64,000 nt of DNA, taken from Lachnospiraceae bacterium G11 (GTDB lineage Bacteria > Bacillota > Clostridia > Lachnospirales > Lachnospiraceae). Location: assembly GCA_900103495.1 (NCBI GenBank), contig FMWZ01000008.1, positions 62,001-126,000 of the forward strand, read 5' to 3'. Shown here piece by piece: positions 18,583 through 26,880 of this stretch; the stretch's first letter is position 1, and every line of letters begins with the position of its first letter. The notes below the pieces were generated by a model, which was not told the origin of the DNA, ran no database searches, and saw only the letters and a list, made by a program, of their open reading frames with translations. The translations under genes and the position numbers were made by a program.

Positions 18583-19323
18583 TCACTCTTTCTCTTCGAA
18601 GCCCTTGGCGTTGATTTCATCAACAAGCTCTCTTCCGCCGGTCCTGTCAATCTTACCTTCAATCATCACATGAGCCCTGTCCACCTTAAGAGACTCAAGA
18701 ATCTTGGCAGAGTGGGTGATAATAAGAAGTGTTCCTCCTGTTCTCTTCTTATATTCATCAATACCCGCGGATACTGTTCTTACCGCATCTACATCAAGTC
18801 CCGAGTCTGTCTCATCAAGAATTGCAAACTTAGGCTCTAACATAAGAAGCTGAAGAATCTCCGCTTTCTTCTTTTCACCACCGGAGAATCCAACGTTCAA
18901 ATCTCTCTCGGCATACTCATAATCCATGTTAAGGACATCCATGGTTGCATGTAATTTCTTCTTGAAATCCCAGGCCTTAACCCTCTCGCCCTTTACCTGC
19001 TCCAAGGCACTCTTAATAAATGCAGACAAAGAAACCCCGGGCACCTCCAAAGGATTCTGGAAAGATAAAAAGAGTCCCTTCTTGGCTCTCTCATCCGCTC
19101 CTTCCTCTGTGATATCCTCACCGTCAAAAATAATTCTTCCCTCAGTCACCTCATACTTGGGATGCCCTATTAACGCATATCCCAAAGTGGATTTACCTGT
19201 TCCGTTAGGACCCATTAATACGTGGGTCTCCCCTTCAGGAATCTCAAGGTTTACCCCATTTAAGATTTCCTTGTCCTGCACTCCCACGTGCAGGTCCTTA
19301 ACCTGTAATAACGTGTTGCTCAT
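18583..19323 (-). CDS. sufC: Fe-S cluster assembly ATPase SufC
   Basis: SufC is the ABC-type ATPase of the SufBC2D complex. The protein of 246 residues shows Walker A MGPNGTGKST (about residues 36-45), the ABC signature VGFSGGEKKKAEI (about 143), Walker B FAILDETDSGLD and the H-loop ITHSAK. The DETDSGLD wording is specific to SufC rather than transport ATPases. It is the first gene of sufCBDSU, and its promoter lies at 19383-19411. Confidence 0.97.
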   Translation of the reverse strand: MSNTLLQVKDLHVGVQDKEILNGVNLEIPEGETHVLMGPNGTGKSTLGYALIGHPKYEVTEGRIIFDGEDITEEGADERAKKGLFLSFQNPLEVPGVSLSAFIKSALEQVKGERVKAWDFKKKLHATMDVLNMDYEYAERDLNVGFSGGEKKKAEILQLLMLEPKFAILDETDSGLDVDAVRTVSAGIDEYKKRTGGTLLIITHSAKILESLKVDRAHVMIEGKIDRTGGRELVDEINAKGFEEKE

Positions 19324-19382
19324 ATCTATTTACTCCATTTCTGTTGGTTAATACGACGACTGTCATCAACTGTGACGAGTGG

Positions 19383-19411
19383 ATTATACACCTATTCGCC
19401 CGATAGGTAAA
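19383..19411 (-). promoter_or_regulatory. suf operon promoter with palindromic operator candidate
   Basis: On the minus strand a -10 TATAAT (19383-19388) is preceded at 17 bases by TTTACC (19406-19411). The spacer holds an inverted repeat, ACCTAT-N7-ATAGGT (19390-19408), placed where a repressor would block polymerase. suf operons are often controlled by Rrf2-family Fe-S sensors, but no such regulator is encoded in this window, so the assignment is inference. Confidence 0.5.
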
Positions 19412-19464
19412 TAGATTTTAAGAAGTTTATGGATTTTTTATAATTTCCGGGCTCTCCTACTTCT

Positions 19465-19884
19465 GGGCGGATAAATCCGCCGAAAGCTCCCTTTTATCCG
19501 CCCGTTTCCCCATCTTTTGCTTGCTCGAGCATAATAAAATCGCGTTTTCCCCAATTTTATCCGTCAGTTTCCTGCCTCCTTCTCTGGGGCAAGCATAACA
19601 AAATCGCGATTTCTCCTTTTTTATCCGCCTGCCTCTTCCCTACTCCTCTGAAGCAAGCATAATAAAATCGCGTTTTCCCTTTTTTATCCGCCAGTCCCAC
19701 CTCTCCCTCTCCAAAACAAGCATAATAAAATCGCGTTTTCCACGATTTTATCCGCCCTCCCCTCCTTTCCGCCTCTCAAGCAGGCATAATGAAATCGCAT
19801 TTTCTCCTTTTTTATCCGCCCGCCCCTCCTTTCCACCTCCCGAACAGGCATAATAAAATCGCATTTTCTCCTTTTTTATCCGCT
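19465..19884. repeat. Array of six 64-bp tandem repeats with hairpin-forming core
   Basis: Six conserved cores of 37-38 bp start at 19528, 19592, 19656, 19719, 19783 and 19847, so the period is 63-64 bp. Consensus parts are AGCATAATAAAATCGCGTTT and TTTTTTATCCGCC. The intervening 26-27 bp are pyrimidine-rich and only loosely alike. Core 4 can form a 9-bp hairpin (ATAAAATCG / CGATTTTAT); core 2 contains the perfect palindrome AAATCGCGATTT. Ahead of the array an 11-bp inverted repeat, GGGCGGATAAA / TTTATCCGCCC (19465-19503), is built from the same end motif. The array fills most of the 663-bp gap between sufC and the DUF697 gene. The period is not a multiple of three and no frame stays open, so it is not coding. 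Repeat drift and related 'spacers' argue against CRISPR. Confidence 0.85.
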
Positions 19885-19911
19885 GACCTCGCAATACGCA
19901 ATTCAGAAGCA

Positions 19912-19920
19912 TGGTATAAT
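19912..19920 (+). promoter_or_regulatory. Extended -10 promoter of the DUF697 gene
   Basis: TGGTATAAT is an extended -10 element that ends 66 bp before the start codon, directly after the repeat array. No convincing -35 is seen at 17 bases, which is usual for extended -10 promoters. Confidence 0.6.
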
Positions 19921-19986
19921 GGATGTAATCATCCCCATAAATAGATAAGGGATTAAAGAATAGGAATCCAAGGAGGAAGTAACCTC

Positions 19987-20916
19987 ATGAAGAATAAAAA
20001 AACAAATGCCTGGACCATAGTGCTCCTTATCTCCGTAGCAATCTTGTTTGTAATGGGGCTTGTGAGCAACGCCCTTGAAATCGGAGAAAGACTTAGAGGC
20101 GCCCACGTATTCCTGGAAATTGCTTTCTATATACTTATTGCGGTTGTGGTGCTCGGAGGAATTGTTTACCCCATTCTCGGAGTCTTTCTGGCTCCTATCT
20201 TCTCTCTTGAAAAGCTTCATAACGCAGACGGAAGTGCAAGGCAGAAATGGTGTAAGAGACTTGTTAAGAATTTACTTGAAAATGTGGAATTAACTGCTGA
20301 GGAGCAGGAACAGGTCAGAGGCTTCTTAAAGCTTGAAGACGAAACAGATGACAAGCTAATAGAATTCTTCGACAGAAAGATTACTCCTGAATTAAACAAA
20401 GAAATATATGATACCGCCAAGAAAATCTTCATCATCACAGCAGTATCCCAAAACTCAGTATATGACATGCTTGGGATGGCAGCCGCAAACTTCTCTCTCA
20501 TTAAGAGAATCACAGAAATCTGCGGATTCAGGCCTACCAACGCCCAGGTGTTTAAGCTTTATATAAGGGTATTCTCAATCACTCTTCTTGCAGGAAATCT
20601 TGAGGAAATGAATATAGAGGAATTGATTCCCATGGCGACGGAGGGTGCCTTAGGAAAAGCCCTTGGCATAGTGGCTGCTTCAGCAACTCAGGGCGCCATC
20701 AACGCCCTCACAACGCTTCGCATGGCATCCATTGCCAAGAACTATCTTCTAAACGCCGACGTTTCTCAAACAAGAAAAGAGCTTCGACGCAAATCCTACG
20801 CCGAAGCCTTCAATATTCTAAAAGATATCCTTAAACAGGGCATGGAAGAAAAGGTTAAACAGCCCGTAAAGAATCTCTTCGGATTCAGAAAAACTGAAGC
20901 AAAAGGAACTGAGTAA
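19987..20916 (+). CDS. DUF697 (YcjF-like) membrane protein
   Basis: The 309-residue protein has two N-terminal membrane helices (about residues 9-27 and 42-70). A charged region follows, then a helical domain with FIITAVSQNSVYDMLGMAAA, IKRITEICGFRPTN and QGAINALTTLRMASIAKNYL. This last pattern matches DUF697/YcjF, found in bacterial membrane proteins often linked to GTPases and stress. No GTPase partner lies next to it here. It stands alone on the plus strand with an AAGGAGG site upstream and its own promoter, between the suf operon and the nadE-relA pair. Function unknown. Confidence 0.65.
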   Translation: MKNKKTNAWTIVLLISVAILFVMGLVSNALEIGERLRGAHVFLEIAFYILIAVVVLGGIVYPILGVFLAPIFSLEKLHNADGSARQKWCKRLVKNLLENVELTAEEQEQVRGFLKLEDETDDKLIEFFDRKITPELNKEIYDTAKKIFIITAVSQNSVYDMLGMAAANFSLIKRITEICGFRPTNAQVFKLYIRVFSITLLAGNLEEMNIEELIPMATEGALGKALGIVAASATQGAINALTTLRMASIAKNYLLNADVSQTRKELRRKSYAEAFNILKDILKQGMEEKVKQPVKNLFGFRKTEAKGTE

Positions 20917-21047
20917 AACAATAGCCTGCACATAGTATTACTATTACAGACATTCTCTATATATGCGTTCCACATCCGAAGCGTTCAGTTTTACATATGC
21001 CCTTATCGACAAGCCGCTGTCATACCGTCTTTATCCTTTTGTGATGC

Positions 21048-22037
21048 TTAATCTATCAGGTCATTCTGAAATCTGGACAGGTGTTCATACGGCAGGATCT
21101 GCCGGCCGCGGAACAGACCACAGCCATCATTTATAAGATGGTTATTCAGGGCTTTGAACATGTTAACCTTAACGGTTGATAAGTCCAGCTCCTGAAGTTT
21201 CTTAAGTCTTTCATAGGCTTCATCGTATGCCTTACACTCTCCTGCGGATATGATATCACGCCTGCTCCTGCTCTCTTCCTGTCTTTTCTCATATCCTAAA
21301 TGATCTGCCTCTCCTATTTCTGCAAAGTCATCCATTGTTTTTGTTCGAAGCTGTACTTCTGTATAACATCTTGCCAGGTTATCGTAGAAGGTTATATGCA
21401 GGGATTGATATCCCGATACACGCGGCTGTCTTATATAATCCCTGTAATACGGACGGACATTTTCACTGAGATCATAAATATCCGTTCCGTCTGTATATCC
21501 CGACATTTCAGGCGTAAACCCATGTTCTTCAAGAAATCCCGGAAGGGTATTCGCTATCTCATATAAATACTTCAGTTCCTCTGCTTCAGCCCTTTCCTTA
21601 TCGGAAACATGACACAGGGGAAGGGATATCACTATCCGGTATGCTATTAAATCTCTGAAGCAGTTAAGATTATTCTTAATTTCCGATTCACTCGGATACC
21701 GTCCTTTTTCCTTGTAATAGTTGTATATGAATTCCAAAATATAACCATTAAATTTCTCTTCCGCACGTATAAGCGACTTTATCCTGCCCTTAAACGTAAA
21801 GGCAAGAAAAGGATACTTCTTTGTCATATACAGATAATATCCCTTGATTCTCTGTGACTGTGAGGAAAGGAAATCATTGTGTTCAAGAAGCTCTATTATC
21901 TGCATGAGAAAATTGCTGTGGGCAAGATTGATGGTATTATGCGATCTTACTGCCTCAGCCTTTAAGTCCGATGCATACTGTATAAGAATTTTGAGCACTG
22001 TATTTCCGTCATACAGATAATCATTAAGGGTGATCAT
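21048..22037 (-). CDS. RelA/SpoT-domain protein, likely (p)ppGpp-type alarmone synthetase
   Basis: The 329-residue protein has a single RelA/SpoT nucleotidyltransferase domain with key motifs intact: RDLIAYRIV at about 128-136 (metal-binding Asp), GYQSLH at 209-214 (nucleotide-stacking Tyr), and EVQLRT at 227-232 (catalytic Glu), followed by an AEIGEADHLGYEK segment. No HD hydrolase, TGS or ACT domain is present, so it is a synthetase-only protein but longer than typical small alarmone synthetases. The ATG at 22035-22037 overlaps the nadE stop codon as ATGA, so the two are translationally coupled. It could make (p)ppGpp or another pyrophosphorylated nucleotide; a toxic variant (toxSAS type) is also possible, but no antitoxin-like gene is adjacent. 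Confidence 0.78.
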   Translation of the reverse strand: MITLNDYLYDGNTVLKILIQYASDLKAEAVRSHNTINLAHSNFLMQIIELLEHNDFLSSQSQRIKGYYLYMTKKYPFLAFTFKGRIKSLIRAEEKFNGYILEFIYNYYKEKGRYPSESEIKNNLNCFRDLIAYRIVISLPLCHVSDKERAEAEELKYLYEIANTLPGFLEEHGFTPEMSGYTDGTDIYDLSENVRPYYRDYIRQPRVSGYQSLHITFYDNLARCYTEVQLRTKTMDDFAEIGEADHLGYEKRQEESRSRRDIISAGECKAYDEAYERLKKLQELDLSTVKVNMFKALNNHLINDGCGLFRGRQILPYEHLSRFQNDLID

Positions 22038-23977
22038 TTCAAATCCTCCAGCCACAGCTTAACCGAAGCATCGCTCGGCATACGCCAGTCTCCTCTTGGT
22101 GACAGAGAAACCGATCCCACCTTGGGTCCGTCGGGCAGGCAGCTCCTCTTAAACTGTTGCGAGAAGAAACGTTTAAAGAAATTCCCTGCCGCTTCCCGTA
22201 CCTCATCCAGGGTCAGTTCCGGATATGCCCTTAATGCATAAGCTACTGTCCTTGACGGCTCAAATCCGTACCTTAAAGTGTAAAAGAGGAAAAAGTCATT
22301 CAGGTCGTATTTTCCTACCTTCTCCTCGGTTTTCTGGGCAATCTTTCCGTCCCTACTCGGGGTAAGTTCGGGCGTGATCGGGGTATCACAGATCGATATG
22401 AGCACTTCCTTAAGTTCTCTGTTCCCGCACATCCCGGCATAGGATCTGCAGATAAAACGTACCAGGGTCTTGGGTACCGATGAATTTACGGCATACATGG
22501 ACATATGGTCACCGTTGTATGTACACCATCCAAGAGCAAGCTCCGACAGGTCTCCGGTTCCGACCACAAGACCGTTCTTCATATTGGCAGCATCCATAAG
22601 AAGATATGTCCTCATCCTGGCCTGGGCGTTTTCATAGGTGACATCACTCTCCCCCTGATAAGTCAGTTCATGTCCAAGCTGCGTTAGATGCAGTTCTACA
22701 CCTTCCTTTATCGGGATCTCATATGCTTCATCAGCCAGAAGCTCCATCAGTCTGTTGGCATTTTTATATGTAAGTCCCGATGTGTTCCCCTGGCTGGGCA
22801 TTGTATAAGCAATTATTCGGATGTCCGGTATGAGTTTCTTGGCTTCCACGCATACAAGCAGGGCAAGTGTTGAATCAAGGCCCCCCGATATACCGATCAC
22901 AAGGTTGTTTATTCCTGTTGCACGTACTCTTGTTGCAAGACCGCTTGACTGGATCTGAAGAATCCTTCGGCATCGTTTGTCCCTTGTATTGTCATCCGAG
23001 GGTACAAAGGGATTTCTCGGTACGGGATATTCATATTTCTTAAGAATCTGCGACATTTCACCAATATTCGTCTCATTCTTTCCGACTGCCTGCATATTTA
23101 CGGATACCCTGCGATAGTTCGAAGTAAGTTCGTTTTCATATGTGTTCTGATGCCTTCTGTCATGCATGATACATCCAAGATCGATCAAGGTCTCTTCAAC
23201 ATGCGTAGGCTCCGGAAATATTGACTCTCCGATAACGCTACCGCTTTGGGCAATTACCGTATGTCCCGAAAATACAAGATCGGTACTGCTCTCATGCGTT
23301 CCCGACGAACAATAAATATATGCACAGTAGCAGGATCCGCTCTGCTGTTTTATAAGTTCTCTCCTATACTCCTGCTTTCCTATAAGTTCATTTGAAGCTG
23401 ACAGATTAGCTATGATATTTGCCCCTGCCAGTGCCGCATGTGTGCTCGGCTTATCAGGCACCCACAGATCCTCACAGATCTCTGCCCCAAGTACTGCCTC
23501 TGTTACAGGATCCTCCGCGAGGATATCCGTGCCGAAAGGTATTTCCTCATCCCCAATACGTATGGCTTTTCCCGTAATACCCTTGCCCGGAGAAAACCAG
23601 CGGCATTCGTAGAATTCAGAATAATTGGGAAGATATGACTTTGGGATAACAGCCTTTACCCTGCCCCCGGAAATGACCGCACCGCAGTTATAGCTACAGT
23701 TTTCAAACCTAATCGGAAGACCGACAACCACAGTTATTCTCAAATCCTTCGTATGATCCGCTATCTGTATAAGAGCAGTATAAGCCTCGTTTAGCAGCAG
23801 ATCGCTCTGAAACAGATCCGCACAGGTATATCCTGTAAGTGACAACTCCGGAAAGACAATAAGTCCGCTGTCAGAATGCTCATCTATAACTTCAATGATC
23901 TTTTCCGTATTGTAAGTTATATCTCCGATCTTAAGTTCCGGTACAGCCGCCGCGACTTTTATAAGATTGTTTCTCAT
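22034..23977 (-). CDS. nadE: Glutamine-dependent NAD+ synthetase
   Basis: This enzyme converts nicotinic acid adenine dinucleotide to NAD+, using ammonia released from glutamine. The 647-residue protein has two domains. The first is a nitrilase-type glutaminase with the Glu-Lys-Cys triad visible as E44 (FPELSLTGY), K113 (IPKSYLPNY) and C168 (GAEICEDLW). The second is an NAD synthetase with the ATP-binding SGGLDS at 364-369 and the VGTGDLSELALGWCTY stretch. Length and order match the large glutamine-using NadE. I start at the ATG 23975-23977, which has a GGGAG site 8 bases upstream, rather than the upstream GTG. It is coupled to the alarmone synthetase gene by a 4-bp overlap. Confidence 0.95.
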   Translation of the reverse strand: MRNNLIKVAAAVPELKIGDITYNTEKIIEVIDEHSDSGLIVFPELSLTGYTCADLFQSDLLLNEAYTALIQIADHTKDLRITVVVGLPIRFENCSYNCGAVISGGRVKAVIPKSYLPNYSEFYECRWFSPGKGITGKAIRIGDEEIPFGTDILAEDPVTEAVLGAEICEDLWVPDKPSTHAALAGANIIANLSASNELIGKQEYRRELIKQQSGSCYCAYIYCSSGTHESSTDLVFSGHTVIAQSGSVIGESIFPEPTHVEETLIDLGCIMHDRRHQNTYENELTSNYRRVSVNMQAVGKNETNIGEMSQILKKYEYPVPRNPFVPSDDNTRDKRCRRILQIQSSGLATRVRATGINNLVIGISGGLDSTLALLVCVEAKKLIPDIRIIAYTMPSQGNTSGLTYKNANRLMELLADEAYEIPIKEGVELHLTQLGHELTYQGESDVTYENAQARMRTYLLMDAANMKNGLVVGTGDLSELALGWCTYNGDHMSMYAVNSSVPKTLVRFICRSYAGMCGNRELKEVLISICDTPITPELTPSRDGKIAQKTEEKVGKYDLNDFFLFYTLRYGFEPSRTVAYALRAYPELTLDEVREAAGNFFKRFFSQQFKRSCLPDGPKVGSVSLSPRGDWRMPSDASVKLWLEDLK

Positions 23978-24012
23978 GGTCAACACTCCCTGTATTATGT
24001 CCGTAATGAATA

Positions 24013-24045
24013 AAGGCGTTCCATCCTTTACGGACGAAACGCCTT
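24013..24045. other. Hairpin in the nadE-glgA gap
   Basis: In the 300-bp stretch between glgA and nadE an inverted repeat AAGGCGTT / AACGCCTT (loop 17) lies 36 bp before nadE. It has no T-run on either side, so it is not a clear terminator; it could be an attenuator or leader element of nadE. On the minus strand an open frame without a start codon also runs from inside the end of glgA to a TAA at 24063-24065 (see findings). No convincing promoter was identified. Confidence 0.35.
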
Positions 24046-24277
24046 CGTTTCTCTATCTATTTTTATTGTATCTCGAATATATCACTTTTTCCAGCCCTGG
24101 CACCCACAAGGGCATTTCCGAGACACAGCTCATTGAATATAACATCATTTACAACTTCGATATATTCATTATATGAACCAGATGAATCCCTATATGCCCT
24201 ATTCCAAGAACAAGCGCAGAGCATATCAGTATTACATTCCCAGAGTACAATCCCTGACGGCCTTTGCGGCTTCCAGC

Positions 24278-25723
24278 CTACCCTATCAACCAGTCGTACA
24301 TATCCTGGTAATGTTTTGCGGATTCCTTCCAGGAGAAATCTGCAGCCATGGCTCTGTCAATCATCTTGTTCCACTCGCGCTTCTTATCGTAGTAAATCTG
24401 CTCGGCGTATCTGATGCAGGCCATCATCTCATGGGCATTGTAGTTGGCGAAGGAGAATCCGGTTCCGGTATTCTCGAATCTGTTGTAGGGTTCAACCGTA
24501 TCCTTAAGTCCGCCTGTCTCACGAACAATGGGCAATGTGCCGTAGCGAAGAGCCATAAGCTGGCTTAATCCGCAGGGCTCGAAAAGCGAAGGCATTAAGA
24601 AGGCATCGCTTGAGGCATAGATTCTGTGTGAAAGCTCCTCTGAGTAATAGATGTTGGCAGATACCTTGTCGGGATACTTCCAGGCGAAATGTCTGAACAT
24701 GTTCTCATATCTGTCCTCACCTGTTCCAAGAACCACAATCTGAAGATGATCCTGGCAAATCTCATCAAGAAGATAAGAAATCAGGTCAAATCCCTTCTGG
24801 TCGGTAAGTCTTGAGACGATACCAATCATCATGACTTTATCATCCACAGGGAGATTCAGCTGTTTCTGAAGTGCTCTCTTATTCTTAACCTTCTCCTTTC
24901 GGAAGTTGATGGCGTTGTAATTATCGGTTATATATTTATCCGTCTCGGGATTGAAAATATCGTAGTCGATTCCGTTTACGATACCGCGAAGATCATTGGA
25001 GCGGGCTCTTAAGATTCCGTAGAGATTCTCCCCATAAAACTCAGTCTTAATCTCCTCCGCATAACTCTTACTTACGGTGGTTATGGCATCAGCAAACACA
25101 AGACCGCCCTTTAAAAGGTTGCCGTCCTTGTAATGCTCAAGCTTATCGGGGGTAAAGTAATAATCCGGAAGCCCCGTGATTCTTTGCACAGTCTTCAGAT
25201 CCCACACACCCTGGAACTTAAGGTTATGAATGGTCATTATGGATTTGATTCCGCGATAGAATTCTCCCCCTTGGAATCTTTCCTTGAGATATACGGGAAT
25301 AAGACCCGTCTGCCAGTCATGGCAATGAATGATTTCCGGTCTGAAATCTATAACCGGTAAAATCGAAAGTGCTGCTTTACAGAAAAATGCATACTTCTCA
25401 ATTTCAAATACAACATCATTTCCGTAAGGCCCGTAGCCGCTGAAATAATGCTCGTTGTCAATAAAGTAGTAATGCACCCCATCTTCGACCGCCTCGAAAA
25501 TGCCCACATACTCGTCGTGGTTATTGATGTTTACATAGAAGTTGGAAAGGTATTTAAGCTTGTCAGCCTCTTCCTTCTTCATGCATGTGTACTTGGGCAG
25601 TACAACTCTCACATCATAGTAGCGCTTGTCAATATACTTCGGCAGTGCACCCACAACGTCTGCCAGACCACCGGTCTTGATGAAAGGAACTCCCTCGCTT
25701 GCTACAAACAATACATTATGCAT
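24278..25723 (-). CDS. glgA: Glycogen synthase (ADP-glucose type)
   Basis: GlgA extends alpha-1,4-glucan chains from ADP-glucose (GT5 family). The 481-residue protein begins MHNVLFVASEGVPFIKTGGLADVVGALP, whose KTGGL near residue 17-21 is the family's donor-binding motif. HCHDWQTGLIPVYL (about 143) and the C-terminal nucleotide-binding SLFEPCGLSQLMALRYGTLP with VRETGGL follow. Length is typical (475-490). It lies 29 bp after the S66 peptidase gene with a GAAGGGG site, so the two may be cotranscribed. No other glycogen gene is in the window. Confidence 0.96.
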   Translation of the reverse strand: MHNVLFVASEGVPFIKTGGLADVVGALPKYIDKRYYDVRVVLPKYTCMKKEEADKLKYLSNFYVNINNHDEYVGIFEAVEDGVHYYFIDNEHYFSGYGPYGNDVVFEIEKYAFFCKAALSILPVIDFRPEIIHCHDWQTGLIPVYLKERFQGGEFYRGIKSIMTIHNLKFQGVWDLKTVQRITGLPDYYFTPDKLEHYKDGNLLKGGLVFADAITTVSKSYAEEIKTEFYGENLYGILRARSNDLRGIVNGIDYDIFNPETDKYITDNYNAINFRKEKVKNKRALQKQLNLPVDDKVMMIGIVSRLTDQKGFDLISYLLDEICQDHLQIVVLGTGEDRYENMFRHFAWKYPDKVSANIYYSEELSHRIYASSDAFLMPSLFEPCGLSQLMALRYGTLPIVRETGGLKDTVEPYNRFENTGTGFSFANYNAHEMMACIRYAEQIYYDKKREWNKMIDRAMAADFSWKESAKHYQDMYDWLIG

Positions 25724-25752
25724 TTTTCAATTTACCCCTTCATTTATTATTT

Positions 25753-26799
25753 CTATTCTTCTAAATGCTGAGTGATGCTCAGATCATTCTCTAAGAAATT
25801 GACGCCTGCTTTGCAACCCGTAATAAGCGTCATCATGGGAGAAAGATGTCCGATGTCACAGTCCATAATTATCGGGACATTATATCTTCCGAGAATTCCC
25901 GTAACAGCCTCGTACATGTCAAGGTCGGGCATGGTCTCGCCAAAATGCATGGGTCGTCCAATCAGGAATCCCTTTGCGGTACTGAACCATCCTGCGGAAT
26001 GAAGATGCCACAGGGCGCGCCTTACATCGTAGGGAGTAAGGTCGCAGGACTCCAGGAACCACACTATTCCGTCGCCTTCATATCTTTTGTTAAAAGCAGC
26101 CATTCCGTCGTACTTGGTTCCAACTATATTGGTCAGCACGTCAAGGCAGCCTCCGAGAAGTCTTCCGCTAAATGATGTTTTCTTAAAGGGATCCTTGTAG
26201 GCACCCTTCTCGTAAACCTTCATGATTACGGGCTCGGTATCATTTATTGTGGCGTAAGGATTCTCTTCGGTTCTTAGAGATTCCTTCTCCCACCTTGGAT
26301 AGTTGTGTGCAGTCAGTTTCTCACCGGTCAAAACCTTAAGGGCATCTTTAATACTCTCATGCCATGGATCCTGACCAAAGGAACCTGCATTGGGGCCGTA
26401 GATTGCAGCCGTATCACAAAGAGTGGGCAACAGGAAGGTCAGATTGGTGTTATCTGAGAAACCCATATACCACTTTGGCTCATTGGCTGCTATGTTCCAA
26501 AAGTCCATGTACGCCAGGGTCTCACACATCAATTCACCGCCACCAACGGCCATGATTACATCGATGTCAGGGTCAGCCATGGCTGCATTAACTTCCGCAC
26601 CACAATCTTCAGGCTTGGTGCTTATTCCGATTCCATCGCCCTTGCGGCAATTGGGACCTACTTTGACGTCATATTCCAAGGCCATGAACTTCTCCAAAGC
26701 CTTGTCAAAAATGGAAATATAGGGCTCGGTGGATGCTCCGTAGGAAGGGGCAACAAAGCCTATGGTTCCGTGCTTTTTGAGGAATTTACCGTAACGCAT
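25753..26799 (-). CDS. S66 family peptidase (LD-carboxypeptidase/MccF-like)
   Basis: Family S66 serine peptidases include LD-carboxypeptidases that trim muropeptides and MccF enzymes that cleave microcin C-type peptide nucleotides. The 348-residue protein shows the N-terminal TIGFVAPSYG and DIDVIMAVGGGE before the nucleophile region. MGFSDNTNLTF contains the nucleophile Ser, and the later LESCD (Glu) and CDIGH (His) segments would complete a Ser-Glu-His triad. The ATG at 26797-26799 is chosen because GGAGG lies 7 bases upstream. It has its own promoter (26824-26852). Wall recycling is the more general role; self-immunity is an alternative, and nothing nearby decides it. Confidence 0.85.
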   Translation of the reverse strand: MRYGKFLKKHGTIGFVAPSYGASTEPYISIFDKALEKFMALEYDVKVGPNCRKGDGIGISTKPEDCGAEVNAAMADPDIDVIMAVGGGELMCETLAYMDFWNIAANEPKWYMGFSDNTNLTFLLPTLCDTAAIYGPNAGSFGQDPWHESIKDALKVLTGEKLTAHNYPRWEKESLRTEENPYATINDTEPVIMKVYEKGAYKDPFKKTSFSGRLLGGCLDVLTNIVGTKYDGMAAFNKRYEGDGIVWFLESCDLTPYDVRRALWHLHSAGWFSTAKGFLIGRPMHFGETMPDLDMYEAVTGILGRYNVPIIMDCDIGHLSPMMTLITGCKAGVNFLENDLSITQHLEE

Positions 26800-26823
26800 A
26801 AGCACCTCCTTTTCACAAATTTA

Positions 26824-26857
26824 ATTATAAAGTAAGCCGATTGCGGTTGCAATCGGC
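26824..26857 (-). promoter_or_regulatory. Promoter of the S66 gene embedded in a terminator-like hairpin
   Basis: On the minus strand TTGCAA (26847-26852), 17 bases, then TATAAT (26824-26829). The -35 lies inside a perfect 9-bp hairpin GCCGATTGC / GCAATCGGC (26836-26857) that follows the DUF4317 stop codon and is partly trailed by T residues. The same DNA thus appears to end the upstream transcript and start the next one. Confidence 0.65.
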
Positions 26858-26880
26858 ACTTTAAACAAGATTTTTCTGAA

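Noticed and set aside
19528-19884. CRISPR array (37-38-bp repeats, 26-27-bp 'spacers')
   Set aside because: Repeats differ from each other at several positions, the 'spacers' share composition and partial sequence, they are short, and no cas gene is present in the window.
19600-19884. Short reading frames on the minus strand through the 64-bp repeats (for example starting MRFYYAC)
   Set aside because: The 64-bp period shifts frame at each repeat and stops appear; the GGAG preceding the ATG is only 3 bases away. Not convincing as genes.
21048-22037. toxSAS toxin-antitoxin system
   Set aside because: The upstream coupled gene is a full-length NAD synthetase, not an antitoxin, and no small gene lies downstream.
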